Assembly: GCA_026647215.1 (NCBI GenBank)
Contig: JAPKHC010000007.1
Location: 62,001-126,000, forward strand
Source of the DNA: F1-120-MAGs118 sp013360535
GTDB taxonomy: Bacteria; Planctomycetota; UBA1135; GCA-002686595
Reading direction: 5' to 3'
Length of the DNA: 64,000 nt
A program made the position numbers and the translations under genes. The notes beneath the pieces are model-generated. The model was not told where the DNA came from. It did not search any database and was given only the letters and a program-made list of their open reading frames with translations. Of the stretch, positions 46,034 to 54,589 are shown one piece after another. Each line of letters opens with the position of its first letter. Within the stretch, counting starts at the first letter, position 1.

Positions 46034-46999
46034 CTAATGCGCGGCGGGCGGGTCGTGGCGCCACCAGTCGCCCTGGGCGACCTGACGAATGCCCTCGGCG
46101 TAGGGGCGGGGGGCCCAGCCGAGCTCACCCTTGGCGTTGGTGATGTCGTGCTCGTGGTGCAGGTTGAAGTAGGCGCTGGCGCGGCGGTCGGCGGTGTTGT
46201 CGACGAACAGGCCCTTCAGGAAGATCAGGCGGTCGGCCCACTTCTTCGAGATGTTGCGGCGCTTGAGGCCACCGCCGACGGCGGCGATGGTCTGGTCGAG
46301 GAAGTCGTTGTAGGAGATGCCGACGGGGCCGGCGAGCTCGTACACGCAGTCGATGCCGCGCTCGAACGCGAAGTAGCGCATGACGGCGTCGACCACGTCG
46401 TCGACGTGGACGGGGTTGATCTTCGAGAGGCCGTCGTGGGGCACCCACCAGGTGCCGGACTTGGCGGCGCAGCGGCGCAGGAAGGGCGCGGTGTGGCGGT
46501 AGTCGCCGACGCCGTAGACGAGCGTCGGGCGGAAGCTCGCCCACTCGAAGCCGGAGCCCTTGATCAGCTTCTCCTGCACGCGCTTCGAGTCGCGGTAGTA
46601 GCTATAGACCGGCGCACCGATCACGGCCGAGGAGATGATCCAGATCTGGAAATCCTTGGCGGCCTCGCGGCGGGCGCAGGCGAGCAGCGCCTCGGTGCCG
46701 CGGATGTTGATCTTCTGCATCACCTCGTCGCCCAGATGGTCGTGGGCGCTGGCGATGTGGATCAGCAGGTCGATGTCCTTCAGGAAGCCGTCGAGCGAAG
46801 CGGGCTCGGTCAGGTCGCCGGTGTGGATCTCGACCGGACCTTCGGGCGGATGCTCGACGGCACCCTCGCGACCGGGGCGGGCGAGCACACGCACCTTGTG
46901 GCCGGCCTTCGAGAGCGCGTGCACCATGTAGCGGCCGATGAAGCCGGTCGCACCGGTGACGGCGACGTGCAGGGGACCGGAGCGGTGGAAGGCGGACAC
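46034..46999 (-). CDS. NAD(P)-dependent epimerase/dehydratase family protein
   Basis: A 321-residue extended short-chain dehydrogenase. The Rossmann glycine motif TGATGFIG is near the N-terminus and the catalytic Tyr-x3-Lys occurs in YYRDSKRVQEKLI. Substrate-side elements (FRPTLVYGVGD and NPVHVDDVVDAVMRY) resemble the sugar-nucleotide epimerase and 3-beta-hydroxysteroid dehydrogenase branch. The exact substrate is unknown. The GTG at 46999 is taken as start because homology begins just after it; an ATG at 47083 would overlap the divergent gene's start. It is divergent to the polysaccharide operon and could supply a sugar precursor. Confidence 0.85.
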   Translation of the reverse strand: MSAFHRSGPLHVAVTGATGFIGRYMVHALSKAGHKVRVLARPGREGAVEHPPEGPVEIHTGDLTEPASLDGFLKDIDLLIHIASAHDHLGDEVMQKINIRGTEALLACARREAAKDFQIWIISSAVIGAPVYSYYRDSKRVQEKLIKGSGFEWASFRPTLVYGVGDYRHTAPFLRRCAAKSGTWWVPHDGLSKINPVHVDDVVDAVMRYFAFERGIDCVYELAGPVGISYNDFLDQTIAAVGGGLKRRNISKKWADRLIFLKGLFVDNTADRRASAYFNLHHEHDITNAKGELGWAPRPYAEGIRQVAQGDWWRHDPPAAH

Positions 47000-47081
47000 G
47001 GGGGAGAGGTTGTAGCGGGGGCGGGGGCGGGGTCCAAGGGGCTCGCGGGCGCAGGTTCGGCGAGGGACAATCGCCGGGAGC

Positions 47082-47747
47082 ATGTCGACGCGGCTCGAAC
47101 TGGGACTGGTGGCGGCGCTGGCGGAGGAGCTGGGCAGCCTGCGCGAGCGGGCGGCGCGCACGCGGCGGGTGAGTGGGCTCGAGCTGTTCGAGGTCGAGCT
47201 CGACGGCGCGCGGGTGCTGGCGGCGACGAGCGGCATCGGCAAGGTCGCGGCGGCGCGGGCGGCGACAGTGCTCGCCGGGGAGGGCGCGCCGGACGGGCTG
47301 CTCGTAGTCGGCACCTGCGGCGGGCTGCGGCGCCACCTCGGGCCGGGCACGCTGGTCCATTGCTCGACCGCCGTTCAGACCGACCTCGCGGTGCGGGCCG
47401 GACGGGAGGTCGAAAGCGATGCGCGGCTGCGGGAGGCGTGGCGGGAGGTGGTGCCGGGCGAGCTCGGCTGGTTCTTGACCGCCGACCGGCCGGTCCTGAG
47501 CCTGTGGCGGCGCCTGCGGCTCGCGCGGGCCTTCGCGGGCTCCTGTGTCGCGGACATGGAAACCGCTGCCGTCGCGGCCGTGGCGCGGGCCTCGGGGCTG
47601 CCGTGGGCGGGCCTGCGGGCCGTGACGGACTCCGCGACGGGCCTGGGGGCCGTCTCGTTCAAGCTCCACTTCCCAAGTCAGGCCGGACGGGCCGCCGATA
47701 GCGTGCCCGAGCTCGTGCGCCGGCTCCAGCGCACGCTCCCCACGTGA
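47082..47747 (+). CDS. Nucleoside phosphorylase / MTA-SAH nucleosidase family protein
   Basis: A 221-residue protein of the PNP/UDP phosphorylase superfamily. It has the N-terminal GLVAALAEELGSL, the phosphate/ribose site region ATSGIGKVAAARAATVL, GTCGGLRRHLGPGTLV, and the signature VADMETAAVAAVA in which the Glu normally contacts the ribose. It is shorter than MtnN of Escherichia coli and lacks clear specificity residues. Futalosine hydrolase, MTA/SAH nucleosidase and hopanoid-associated phosphorylase are all possible. Confidence 0.8.
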   Translation: MSTRLELGLVAALAEELGSLRERAARTRRVSGLELFEVELDGARVLAATSGIGKVAAARAATVLAGEGAPDGLLVVGTCGGLRRHLGPGTLVHCSTAVQTDLAVRAGREVESDARLREAWREVVPGELGWFLTADRPVLSLWRRLRLARAFAGSCVADMETAAVAAVARASGLPWAGLRAVTDSATGLGAVSFKLHFPSQAGRAADSVPELVRRLQRTLPT

Positions 47748-47759
47748 CCGACTCGTCAA

Positions 47760-47789
47760 TTGGCCCCTGCCGCGCCAGCGCGCTAGCCT
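47760..47789 (+). promoter_or_regulatory. Possible promoter of the polysaccharide operon
   Basis: TTGGCC (47760-47765) and TAGCCT (47784-47789) are 18 bases apart in the 181-base gap before the sugar transferase gene. The -35 is weak. The gap otherwise is GC-rich with no gene-like frame I trust. Confidence 0.4.
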
Positions 47790-47928
47790 TTGGAATCCCC
47801 ATTCTGGCGGCACGGCGCGACCGGCGCCGCCCGGCGGGGGACGGCCCCGACGGGAATCGGGCCGAGGCGATGGGAACCCACGAGAACATCGAGGCCAGCC
47901 CGGCGCGCCGCTCTCCGGCGCCGACGGC

Positions 47929-49440
47929 ATGCCTCCAGGCGAGCCGCGGACCATGACGTTCGCGGGGACCTTCGTGCGGCGCAACTTCGAGCCGCTGGTG
48001 CTGTCCGTGCAGGTGCTCGTCGACCTGGCGGTGATCTGGCTGGCGTGTTTCGCCGGCTGGCACCTGCGCGAGTCGCTCGCGGGCGTGCCGGGTCCGGACT
48101 TCGACGTGTACCGCGAGGTCTTCCTGCTGACCTCGGCCGTGACGCTGGTGTGCTTCCACGCCTACGGCATGTACAGCCCGCTCAAGAGCCTGCTCAACAT
48201 CGAGGAGTTCAAGGCGATCGCGAAGTCGACCGTCGCGAGTTTCCTCGTCGTGCACGCGCTGCTGCTGCTCCTGCGCACGGCGACCGGCCTGCCCGAGCAC
48301 GGCATCTACCGGCTGCTGATCCCGCTCCACAACTTCGTCAACATCACGCTGACCGACGAGCGAGGCGTGTGGCAGTTCTCGCGCATGGGCGTCGTGCTCG
48401 CCTTCGCGATGATCGGCACGCTGACGACGGCGAGCCGCTTCGCGAGCTTCAAGGTGATCCAGTGGCTGCACCGGCGCGGCGTCGGCAACCGCAACGTGCT
48501 GATCTACGGCACGGGCGACACGGCGCGGCGCCTGCAGAAGAAGTTCGTGCTGGTGCCGACCCTGGGCCTGAACCTGATCGGCTTCGTTTCGGACAAGGCC
48601 GACGAGGTCGGGCGCAGGATCGACCGCTTCGAGGTGATCGGGGTCGCCGACGAGCTCGAGTTCCTGATCCGGCGCCACAAGATCAGCGAGGTCTTCGTCG
48701 CGGTGCCGGAGGCGGACGAGCAGTCGCTGCTGGGCCTGCTCGAGACGCTCGAGCGCAACGGCGTCATCTACCACGTCGTGCCGCGCTTCTATCACATCTT
48801 CTCGCACAAGGTGCGCATCGAGACGCTCGACTCGATCCCGCTCGTCACGCGGCCCGACCGCAACCCGACCTTCCTGCAGCGCGTCTCCAAGCGCACGCTC
48901 GACCTGCTCGTCGCCGCGGCCGCGCTGGTGATCACGCTGCCGCTGTTCGTGATCGCGGCGATCCTGATCCGGCGCGAGTCGCCCGGTCCGGTGTTCTTCC
49001 GCCAGCGGCGCGTCGGCAAGGACGGCGAGCTGTTCGAGATGCTCAAGTTCCGCACGATGTACGTGGACAAGAGCGGCGACGCGCCCAAGCCCAAGAGTCA
49101 CCACGACCCGCGGCTCACGAGCATCGGGCGGTGGCTCAGGCGCTACAGCCTCGACGAGCTGCCCCAGCTCTTCAACGTGCTGCGCGGCGAGATGTCGATC
49201 GTCGGCCCGCGCCCGGAGATGGCGTTCATCGTCGAGCGCTACGGTCCGCTCGAGCGCGAGCGCCTGCGCGTCAAGCCCGGCCTGACGGGCCTGTGGCAGA
49301 TCTCCTACGCACGCGGCGAGGCGATCCACGAGAACATGGAGTACGACATCTACTACATCGAGCACCAGTCGTTCCTGCTCGACATCGTGATCATCGCGCT
49401 CACCGGCTTCGCGGTGGTGAAGGGGACCGGGGCTTACTAG
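47929..49440 (+). CDS. Polyprenyl-phosphate sugar-1-phosphate transferase (exopolysaccharide initiation)
   Basis: A 503-residue polyisoprenyl-phosphate hexose-1-phosphate transferase. It has four N-terminal membrane helices, a central CoA-binding-like Rossmann domain (NRNVLIYGTGDTARRLQKKF), then a re-entrant helix (about residues 325-347) and the catalytic C-terminal domain with FFRQRRVGKDGELFEMLKFR, DELPQLFNVLRGEMSIVGPR and VKPGLTGLWQ. Such enzymes put the first sugar on undecaprenyl phosphate and start a repeat unit. The start may be the ATG at 47953. It is the first gene of the long glycan operon. Confidence 0.93.
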   Translation: MPPGEPRTMTFAGTFVRRNFEPLVLSVQVLVDLAVIWLACFAGWHLRESLAGVPGPDFDVYREVFLLTSAVTLVCFHAYGMYSPLKSLLNIEEFKAIAKSTVASFLVVHALLLLLRTATGLPEHGIYRLLIPLHNFVNITLTDERGVWQFSRMGVVLAFAMIGTLTTASRFASFKVIQWLHRRGVGNRNVLIYGTGDTARRLQKKFVLVPTLGLNLIGFVSDKADEVGRRIDRFEVIGVADELEFLIRRHKISEVFVAVPEADEQSLLGLLETLERNGVIYHVVPRFYHIFSHKVRIETLDSIPLVTRPDRNPTFLQRVSKRTLDLLVAAAALVITLPLFVIAAILIRRESPGPVFFRQRRVGKDGELFEMLKFRTMYVDKSGDAPKPKSHHDPRLTSIGRWLRRYSLDELPQLFNVLRGEMSIVGPRPEMAFIVERYGPLERERLRVKPGLTGLWQISYARGEAIHENMEYDIYYIEHQSFLLDIVIIALTGFAVVKGTGAY

Positions 49441-49452
49441 CCTTCCCGCGCT

Positions 49453-50586
49453 GTGCACGTCCTGCACGTGATCGAGGCGACCATCGGCGGAACGCGGCGC
49501 CACGTCGTCGACGCGACGCGCGGCCTCGCGAAGCGGGGCGTGCGCGTGAGCCTCGTGGCCTCGGCGCTGCGCGAGCCGCGTTTCCGCGCCGACCTGCAGG
49601 CGCTCGCCAACGACGGGGTCGAGGTGTTCGAGCTGCCGATGGTGCGCGCGCTGCGGCCGTGGACGGACGTCGGGCACCTCGCGGCGCTGCGCAAGCTGCT
49701 CCAGCGCCAGCGGCCGGACATCGTGCACACGCATTCGAGCAAGGCCGGCGCGCTCGGCCGCCTCGCGTCATGGTCGAGCGGCGTCGGCGCGCGCGTGCAC
49801 ACGCCGCACACGTTCGCGTTCCTGTTCGGCGCGATGTTCTCGGGCTCGTCGCGCACGCTCTTCAAGGTGATCGAGAAGGAGCTCGCACGCCACACCGAGC
49901 GTTTCATCGCGGTCAGCGACGACGAGGCGGGCACGTTCGAGAGCGCGGGGTTCATCCCGGCCGCGAAGGTGCGCGTCGTGCCGAACGGCGTCGATCCGCG
50001 GCGCTGGAACGCGGCGCGCGCGCTGCCGCGGACGAAGCTCGGGCTGCCGGACGGCGTGCCGTGCGCGGCGGTCGTCGGGTTGCTCAACGTCGCGAAGGGG
50101 CAGGACCTCGCCCTGAGGGCGCTCGCGCTGCCCGGCATGGAGTCCCTGCACCTCGTTCTCGTCGGAAGTGGCGAGACCGAGGGCGAACTGCGCGAGCTCG
50201 CGCGGAGCCTCGGCGTCGAGTCCCGTGCGCACTTCCTCGGCTGGCGCGACGACGTGCCGGAGGTGCTCGCGAGCGTCGACGTGCTGCTCCTGCCGTCGCG
50301 CTGGGAAGGGATGCCGTACATCGTGCTCGAGGCGATGGCCGCGGGAAAACCGGTCGTGGCGACACGCGTCGATGGCGCACGTTCGATCGTCGCGGCCGCG
50401 CAGTGCGGGCGGCTGTGCGACGTCGAGAGCGAGGGAGCGCTCGCGGCCAGCCTGCGCGAGGTGCTCGCGCTGCCGGAGAGCGAGCGCAGGAAGCTCGGCG
50501 AGAGTGGGCGCAGGGCGGTCAAGGAGCGCTACACGCTCGAGCACATGGTCGACGGTCTCGTGAAGGTCTACGGGGAACTCGCGTGA
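49453..50586 (+). CDS. GT4 glycosyltransferase
   Basis: A 377-residue GT-B fold enzyme of family 4. N-terminal acceptor domain (HVIEATIGGTRRHVVDATRG) and a C-terminal donor domain with the E-x7-E pattern in WEGMPYIVLEAMAAGKPVV. The Thr-His-Ser-Ser-Lys-Ala-Gly-Ala segment near residue 95 is shared by WecA-linked capsule transferases. It starts at a GTG 12 bases after the sugar transferase and its stop overlaps the next gene as GTGA. It probably adds the second sugar to the lipid-linked primer. Confidence 0.9.
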   Translation: MHVLHVIEATIGGTRRHVVDATRGLAKRGVRVSLVASALREPRFRADLQALANDGVEVFELPMVRALRPWTDVGHLAALRKLLQRQRPDIVHTHSSKAGALGRLASWSSGVGARVHTPHTFAFLFGAMFSGSSRTLFKVIEKELARHTERFIAVSDDEAGTFESAGFIPAAKVRVVPNGVDPRRWNAARALPRTKLGLPDGVPCAAVVGLLNVAKGQDLALRALALPGMESLHLVLVGSGETEGELRELARSLGVESRAHFLGWRDDVPEVLASVDVLLLPSRWEGMPYIVLEAMAAGKPVVATRVDGARSIVAAAQCGRLCDVESEGALAASLREVLALPESERRKLGESGRRAVKERYTLEHMVDGLVKVYGELA

Positions 50587-51722
50587 GGATCCTGCACGCG
50601 ATCACGACGCTCGACGTCGGCGGGGCCGAGATGCACCTGCTGTCGCAGGTGCGCGGACAGGCTGCGCGTGGGCACGACGTGCGCGTCGTGTACCTCAAGG
50701 GCCACGGCACGCTCGTGAAGGATTTTCTCGCTGCGGGCGCGAAGGCCGTCGAGCGCGTGTCGTTCGCGTCGGGCGTCGCGGGAGCGCTGCGCGGGCACCT
50801 GCGCTGGGCGGAGATCGTGCACACGCACTTGCTCAAGGCCGACATGGCGGTCGCGGTGTTCGCGACGCTGTGCGGACGCCGCGCGGGCCTCGTGTCGAGC
50901 AAGCACAACGACGAGCAGGTGCTGCGCAAGCCGCTGGTCTCGTTCGTGCACGGGCTCGTCGGAAGCTTGCCACGCTGCACGATCCCGCTCTCCGACCACG
51001 TGGCGCGTTTTGTCGCCGAGCACGGGCGCGTGCCGCTCGCGCGCCAGCGACGCGTCTACTACGGGCTCGACCCGCAGCCGTTCGAGGACGCGGCGGCGCG
51101 GCCGCGGGCGGAGAAGCTCGCGCTGCGCAAGGAGCTCGGGCTCGCGCCCGACGACGTCGTGTTCACCTGCGTGGCGCGTTTTGCCCCGCAAAAAGCCCAC
51201 GATGTGCTGCTCAAGGCCTTCGACGTCGCGCGCCGGCGGCCGGACGGCGCCAAGCTGCGGCTGCTGCTCGTCGGCGACGATCCGTTCGGCGACGGGCGAC
51301 GCAAGGCGGAGGCGCTCGCGCGCGAGCTCGCGCTGGGCGACCGGGTCCTCTTCGCGGGCATCCGGCGCGACGTTCCGGCGCTGCTCGCGGCCTCCGACGT
51401 GTTCGTGATGAGCTCGCTCTGGGAAGGGCTCGGCCTCGTGTTCCTCGAGTCGATGGCGACGGGGATCCCCGTGCTCTCGACACGTGTCTCCGCGGTGCCG
51501 GAGGTCGTCGACGACGGGCGCACGGGCTTGCTCGTGCCGCCTTCCGACGTCGCGGCGCTCGCCGACGCGATGGCGCGCCTGGGCGGCGACCCGCAGCTGC
51601 GGGCGCGGCTGGGCGCCGAAGGGCGCGTGCAGGTGCGAAAAAAATTCGGGCTCGAGCGCATGGTCGAGGAAACGCTCGCCGTGTATTCGGAGCTGCAAGG
51701 AAATCGGGCTGGAGGCCGATAG
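50583..51722 (+). CDS. GT4 glycosyltransferase
   Basis: A 379-residue GT-B enzyme. Acceptor domain begins RILHAITTLDVGGAEMHLL, typical of GT4 enzymes with a GGAE loop; donor domain has SSLWEGLGLVFLESMATGIP with E-x7-E. Translation starts at a GTG overlapping the previous stop (50583-50586). It is followed by a small membrane protein gene eight bases later. Confidence 0.91.
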   Translation: MRILHAITTLDVGGAEMHLLSQVRGQAARGHDVRVVYLKGHGTLVKDFLAAGAKAVERVSFASGVAGALRGHLRWAEIVHTHLLKADMAVAVFATLCGRRAGLVSSKHNDEQVLRKPLVSFVHGLVGSLPRCTIPLSDHVARFVAEHGRVPLARQRRVYYGLDPQPFEDAAARPRAEKLALRKELGLAPDDVVFTCVARFAPQKAHDVLLKAFDVARRRPDGAKLRLLLVGDDPFGDGRRKAEALARELALGDRVLFAGIRRDVPALLAASDVFVMSSLWEGLGLVFLESMATGIPVLSTRVSAVPEVVDDGRTGLLVPPSDVAALADAMARLGGDPQLRARLGAEGRVQVRKKFGLERMVEETLAVYSELQGNRAGGR

Positions 51723-51730
51723 TCGAAACC

Positions 51731-52255
51731 GTGGACGCGTCCCCGCAACCTTCGAACGCCCGCCCTCCCGGCGAGCTCGTCGGCTCGCTCGAACCGCAAG
51801 CCCTGCCCGGCCTCGCCGGCGCGCTGGCCGGCGAGGAGCCGCGCTACCGCGGTCCCGATCGCCGCAAGCGGCCGACGCCGCGCTTCTCGCGCTTCACCTG
51901 GTTCGGCGGGAGGCGGCGCAGCGGCGGACGCCGGCCGGGGGAGAGCGAAGGTGCCTTCGTCGACCAGTACTCCGGGCGGCTCGTGTTCGCGATGGCGCTC
52001 GTGGCGGTGCTCAACTCGCTCGACAGCTTCTTCACGCTGCTGCACCTGCAGGCGGGGGGCATCGAGCTCAACCCGGTCGCCGAGAGCATGCTGCGCACCG
52101 GCCGCCTGAGCTTCGTGCTGCTCAAGGCGCTCCTGATCATCGTGCCGCTCGCCGTCCTGACGATGCACAAGAACTTCAAGCTCGCGCGAGTGGGCATCTG
52201 GTCGGCGGCGGGCGCCTACGGGGTGCTCGTGCTCTACCACCTGTCGCTCCTGTGA
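51731..52255 (+). CDS. Small DUF5658-like membrane protein
   Basis: A 174-residue protein: an N-terminal soluble part of about 75 residues rich in Pro and Arg (RYRGPDRRKRPTP, GGRRRSGGRRPG), then three or four membrane helices (LVFAMALVAVLNSLDSFFTL, FVLLKALLIIVPLAVLTM, VGIWSAAGAYGVLVLYHLSL). The helix pattern with LNSLDSFFTLLHL and ELNPVAESML is that of DUF5658 proteins of unknown function. It is sandwiched between glycosyltransferases, so a part in polymer export or regulation is possible but unproven. GTG start at 51731. Confidence 0.72.
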   Translation: MDASPQPSNARPPGELVGSLEPQALPGLAGALAGEEPRYRGPDRRKRPTPRFSRFTWFGGRRRSGGRRPGESEGAFVDQYSGRLVFAMALVAVLNSLDSFFTLLHLQAGGIELNPVAESMLRTGRLSFVLLKALLIIVPLAVLTMHKNFKLARVGIWSAAGAYGVLVLYHLSLL

Positions 52256-52307
52256 GGGCGCGGCGCGGCGTCGAACGGCGCCATCGCGCTTCCTAGACTG
52301 GCTGGCC

Positions 52308-53471
52308 ATGCGCATCGCCCGCGTCCTCACGCGCCTCAACCTCGGCGGCCCCGCGCGGCAGGTGCTCGCGAGCGATCCGCTGCTCGGCGCTCGTGGCCAT
52401 GTCGTGCGCATCTTCACGGGCACGCCGGAGCCGGGCGAAGGCGACCTGTTCGAGCGCGCGCGCGAGCTCGGCCTCGACGTCGTGCGCGTGCCGGGGCTGG
52501 CGCGCGGCTGGTCGCCGGTCGGAAACCTGAGGGCGCGCGCGTTCCTGCGCGACGCGCTCGCGGAGTTCAAGCCCGACGTGCTGCACACGCACGCGTCGAA
52601 AGCGGGAGCGCTCGCGCGCAGCGCCGCGGCGAAGTTTCCCCAGCTCCCGCGCGTGCACACGTTCCACGGGCACGTGCTCGAAGGCTACTTCGCGCAGCCG
52701 GTTTCGAAGGGCATCGCGGCGGTCGAGCGCAAGCTCGCGGAGGCGACCGACCGCATCGTCGCGGTGTCGCACGCGACGGCGGACGATCTCGTGCGCCTTG
52801 GCGTGACGAGCGAGGACAAGCTGGTGGTCGTTCCGCCGGGCATCGAGCTCGACGACTTCGTCGCGCTCGACAGGCCCAATGGCGAGCTGCGCAAGCTCGT
52901 TGGAGCGGGGCCGGAGGTCCAGCTCGTCGTCGTGCTCGGACGGCTCGCCGAAGTGAAGCGGCCCGAGTGGGCAATCGACGTGTTCGAGCTGCTCGCGGAG
53001 CGTTATCCGCAGCTGCAGGTCGTGTTCCTCGGCGACGGCGACCAGCGGGGACTGATCGAGCGGCGCATCCGCGCGCTCGGCGCCGCCTGGCAGGAGCGTG
53101 TGCACCTGCTCGGTGCGGTCGAGAACGTGGCGCCGCTGTTCGCGGACATGACGGCGGTGCTGCTCACCTCGCGCAGCGAAGGCATGCCGGTGGCGCTGAT
53201 CGAGGCGGCCGCCGCAGCGCGGCCCGTCGTCGCGACGCGGGTCGGTGGCGTGCCGGAGATCGTGGTCGAAGAGCGCACGGGCTACCTCGGCAACACGGTC
53301 GACGAGCTCGCCTACGGGCTGGCGCAGCTCCTCGACTCGCCGCGCAACGCCGCTGCGATGGGGCAGCGCGCCCGCATGCGCGCGCAGTCGCGGCATTCCG
53401 CGGAGGCGCTCGCGACTCGACTCGAGGCGCTCTACACGGCCGTGATCGAGGCGCGCCGATGCGCCTCCTGA
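52308..53471 (+). CDS. GT4 glycosyltransferase
   Basis: A 387-residue GT-B enzyme starting RIARVLTRLNLGGPARQVL. Acceptor-site segment PDVLHTHASKAGALAR and donor motif SRSEGMPVALIEAAAAARPV are clear. A possible -10 (TAGACT, 52294-52299) lies just upstream, so an internal promoter is conceivable. Its last 13 bases overlap the next gene. Confidence 0.91.
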   Translation: MRIARVLTRLNLGGPARQVLASDPLLGARGHVVRIFTGTPEPGEGDLFERARELGLDVVRVPGLARGWSPVGNLRARAFLRDALAEFKPDVLHTHASKAGALARSAAAKFPQLPRVHTFHGHVLEGYFAQPVSKGIAAVERKLAEATDRIVAVSHATADDLVRLGVTSEDKLVVVPPGIELDDFVALDRPNGELRKLVGAGPEVQLVVVLGRLAEVKRPEWAIDVFELLAERYPQLQVVFLGDGDQRGLIERRIRALGAAWQERVHLLGAVENVAPLFADMTAVLLTSRSEGMPVALIEAAAAARPVVATRVGGVPEIVVEERTGYLGNTVDELAYGLAQLLDSPRNAAAMGQRARMRAQSRHSAEALATRLEALYTAVIEARRCAS

Positions 53472-54589
53472 TGGTCTCGGGCGACCGGCAGGTCGCCGTG
53501 GGCGAACAGGGCCCGTTCTTCGCGATGCAGCGCGAGTTCTCGCGGCATTTCGAGCGCATCGACGTGCTCTGCCCGCGTCCCGAGCGCTCCGTGACGGTGC
53601 GCACGTTGTTCGAGCGCGTGCACTTGCATCCGGCCGACTGCGGACGCGCAGGCATGGTGTCGTACATCGTGAGACGCGGTGCGGAGCTGCTGCGCGAGAA
53701 CGGTGCGACGCTGATCGTCAGCCACGATTACGGCTGGTTCTACAACGGCATCGGCTCCGCGCGGCTCTCGCGCGCGAGCGGCGTCCCATACCTCTCCGAA
53801 CTGCACCACATCCCCGGCCATCCGGTCGCCGCGAACCTGCGCGAGCGTCTCGACAAGTGGATCGCGCGGCGCTACGTGGGCTGGGCGAAGTCGCGCGCGA
53901 AGGCGTTTCGAGTCGTCAACTCGGTCGAGATGCCGGAGCTGTTGCGCGCCTGGGGCGTGCCCGAAGAGCAGATCGTCGTGCTGCCGTCGCTCTACATCGA
54001 CCTCGACGTGTTCCGGCCGGTCGCACAGCCGCTCGAGCCGGAGCAGGACGTGCTGTTCGTCGGCCGCATGGTCGAGAACAAGGGCCTCGAGCGCATCGTC
54101 ACCGCGCTGGAGCGACGTGCGAAGGCGGGCCAGCGCACGAGCGCGCTGTTCGTCGGCAAGGGGCCGCTGCTCGGTGCGACTCGTGCCGCGGTGCAGCGCG
54201 CCGGACTGCAGGAAACCGTGCGTTTCGTCGAGTGGGTGGCGCGTGCGGAGGAGCTGGCGGAGCTGTACCGGCGCTCGCGCGTCGTCGTGTGCGCGTCGAC
54301 TTGCGAAGGTGGGCCGCGCGTGACGGTCGAGGCGCTCGCCTGCGGCACGCCGGTCGTCAGCACGCCCGTCGGGATGATGCGCGAGCTGCTCGTCGAAGGG
54401 CAGAACGGCGCGGCGGCGGGTTTTGACGTCGAGAGCCTCGTCGCGGCGCTGGGGCGTGTGCTCGACGACGAGGGGAAGCGCAAGTCCATGGCGGCGCGCG
54501 CACGCGAAGCGGCGACACGTTTCGAGTACGCGAGCGTGCTGCGCGGCTACGCAGACGGCCTCAAGCGGCTCGCGGGAGAACGCACGTGA
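53459..54589 (+). CDS. GT4 glycosyltransferase
   Basis: A 376-residue GT-B enzyme. The N-terminus (RLLMVSGDRQVAVGEQGPFF) is of a branch with a longer first loop; donor domain shows DVLFVGRMVENKGLERIV and CEGGPRVTVEALACGTPVVS with E-x7-E. The ATG at 53459 overlaps the preceding gene by 13 bases. The stop overlaps the next GTG as GTGA (54586-54589). Confidence 0.9.
   Translation: MRLLMVSGDRQVAVGEQGPFFAMQREFSRHFERIDVLCPRPERSVTVRTLFERVHLHPADCGRAGMVSYIVRRGAELLRENGATLIVSHDYGWFYNGIGSARLSRASGVPYLSELHHIPGHPVAANLRERLDKWIARRYVGWAKSRAKAFRVVNSVEMPELLRAWGVPEEQIVVLPSLYIDLDVFRPVAQPLEPEQDVLFVGRMVENKGLERIVTALERRAKAGQRTSALFVGKGPLLGATRAAVQRAGLQETVRFVEWVARAEELAELYRRSRVVVCASTCEGGPRVTVEALACGTPVVSTPVGMMRELLVEGQNGAAAGFDVESLVAALGRVLDDEGKRKSMAARAREAATRFEYASVLRGYADGLKRLAGERT

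Noticed and set aside
47081..47084. CATG as overlapping ATG starts of the divergent epimerase and phosphorylase genes
   Set aside because: The epimerase homology starts much later, just after the GTG at 46999, so the minus-strand ATG at 47083 is probably not used.
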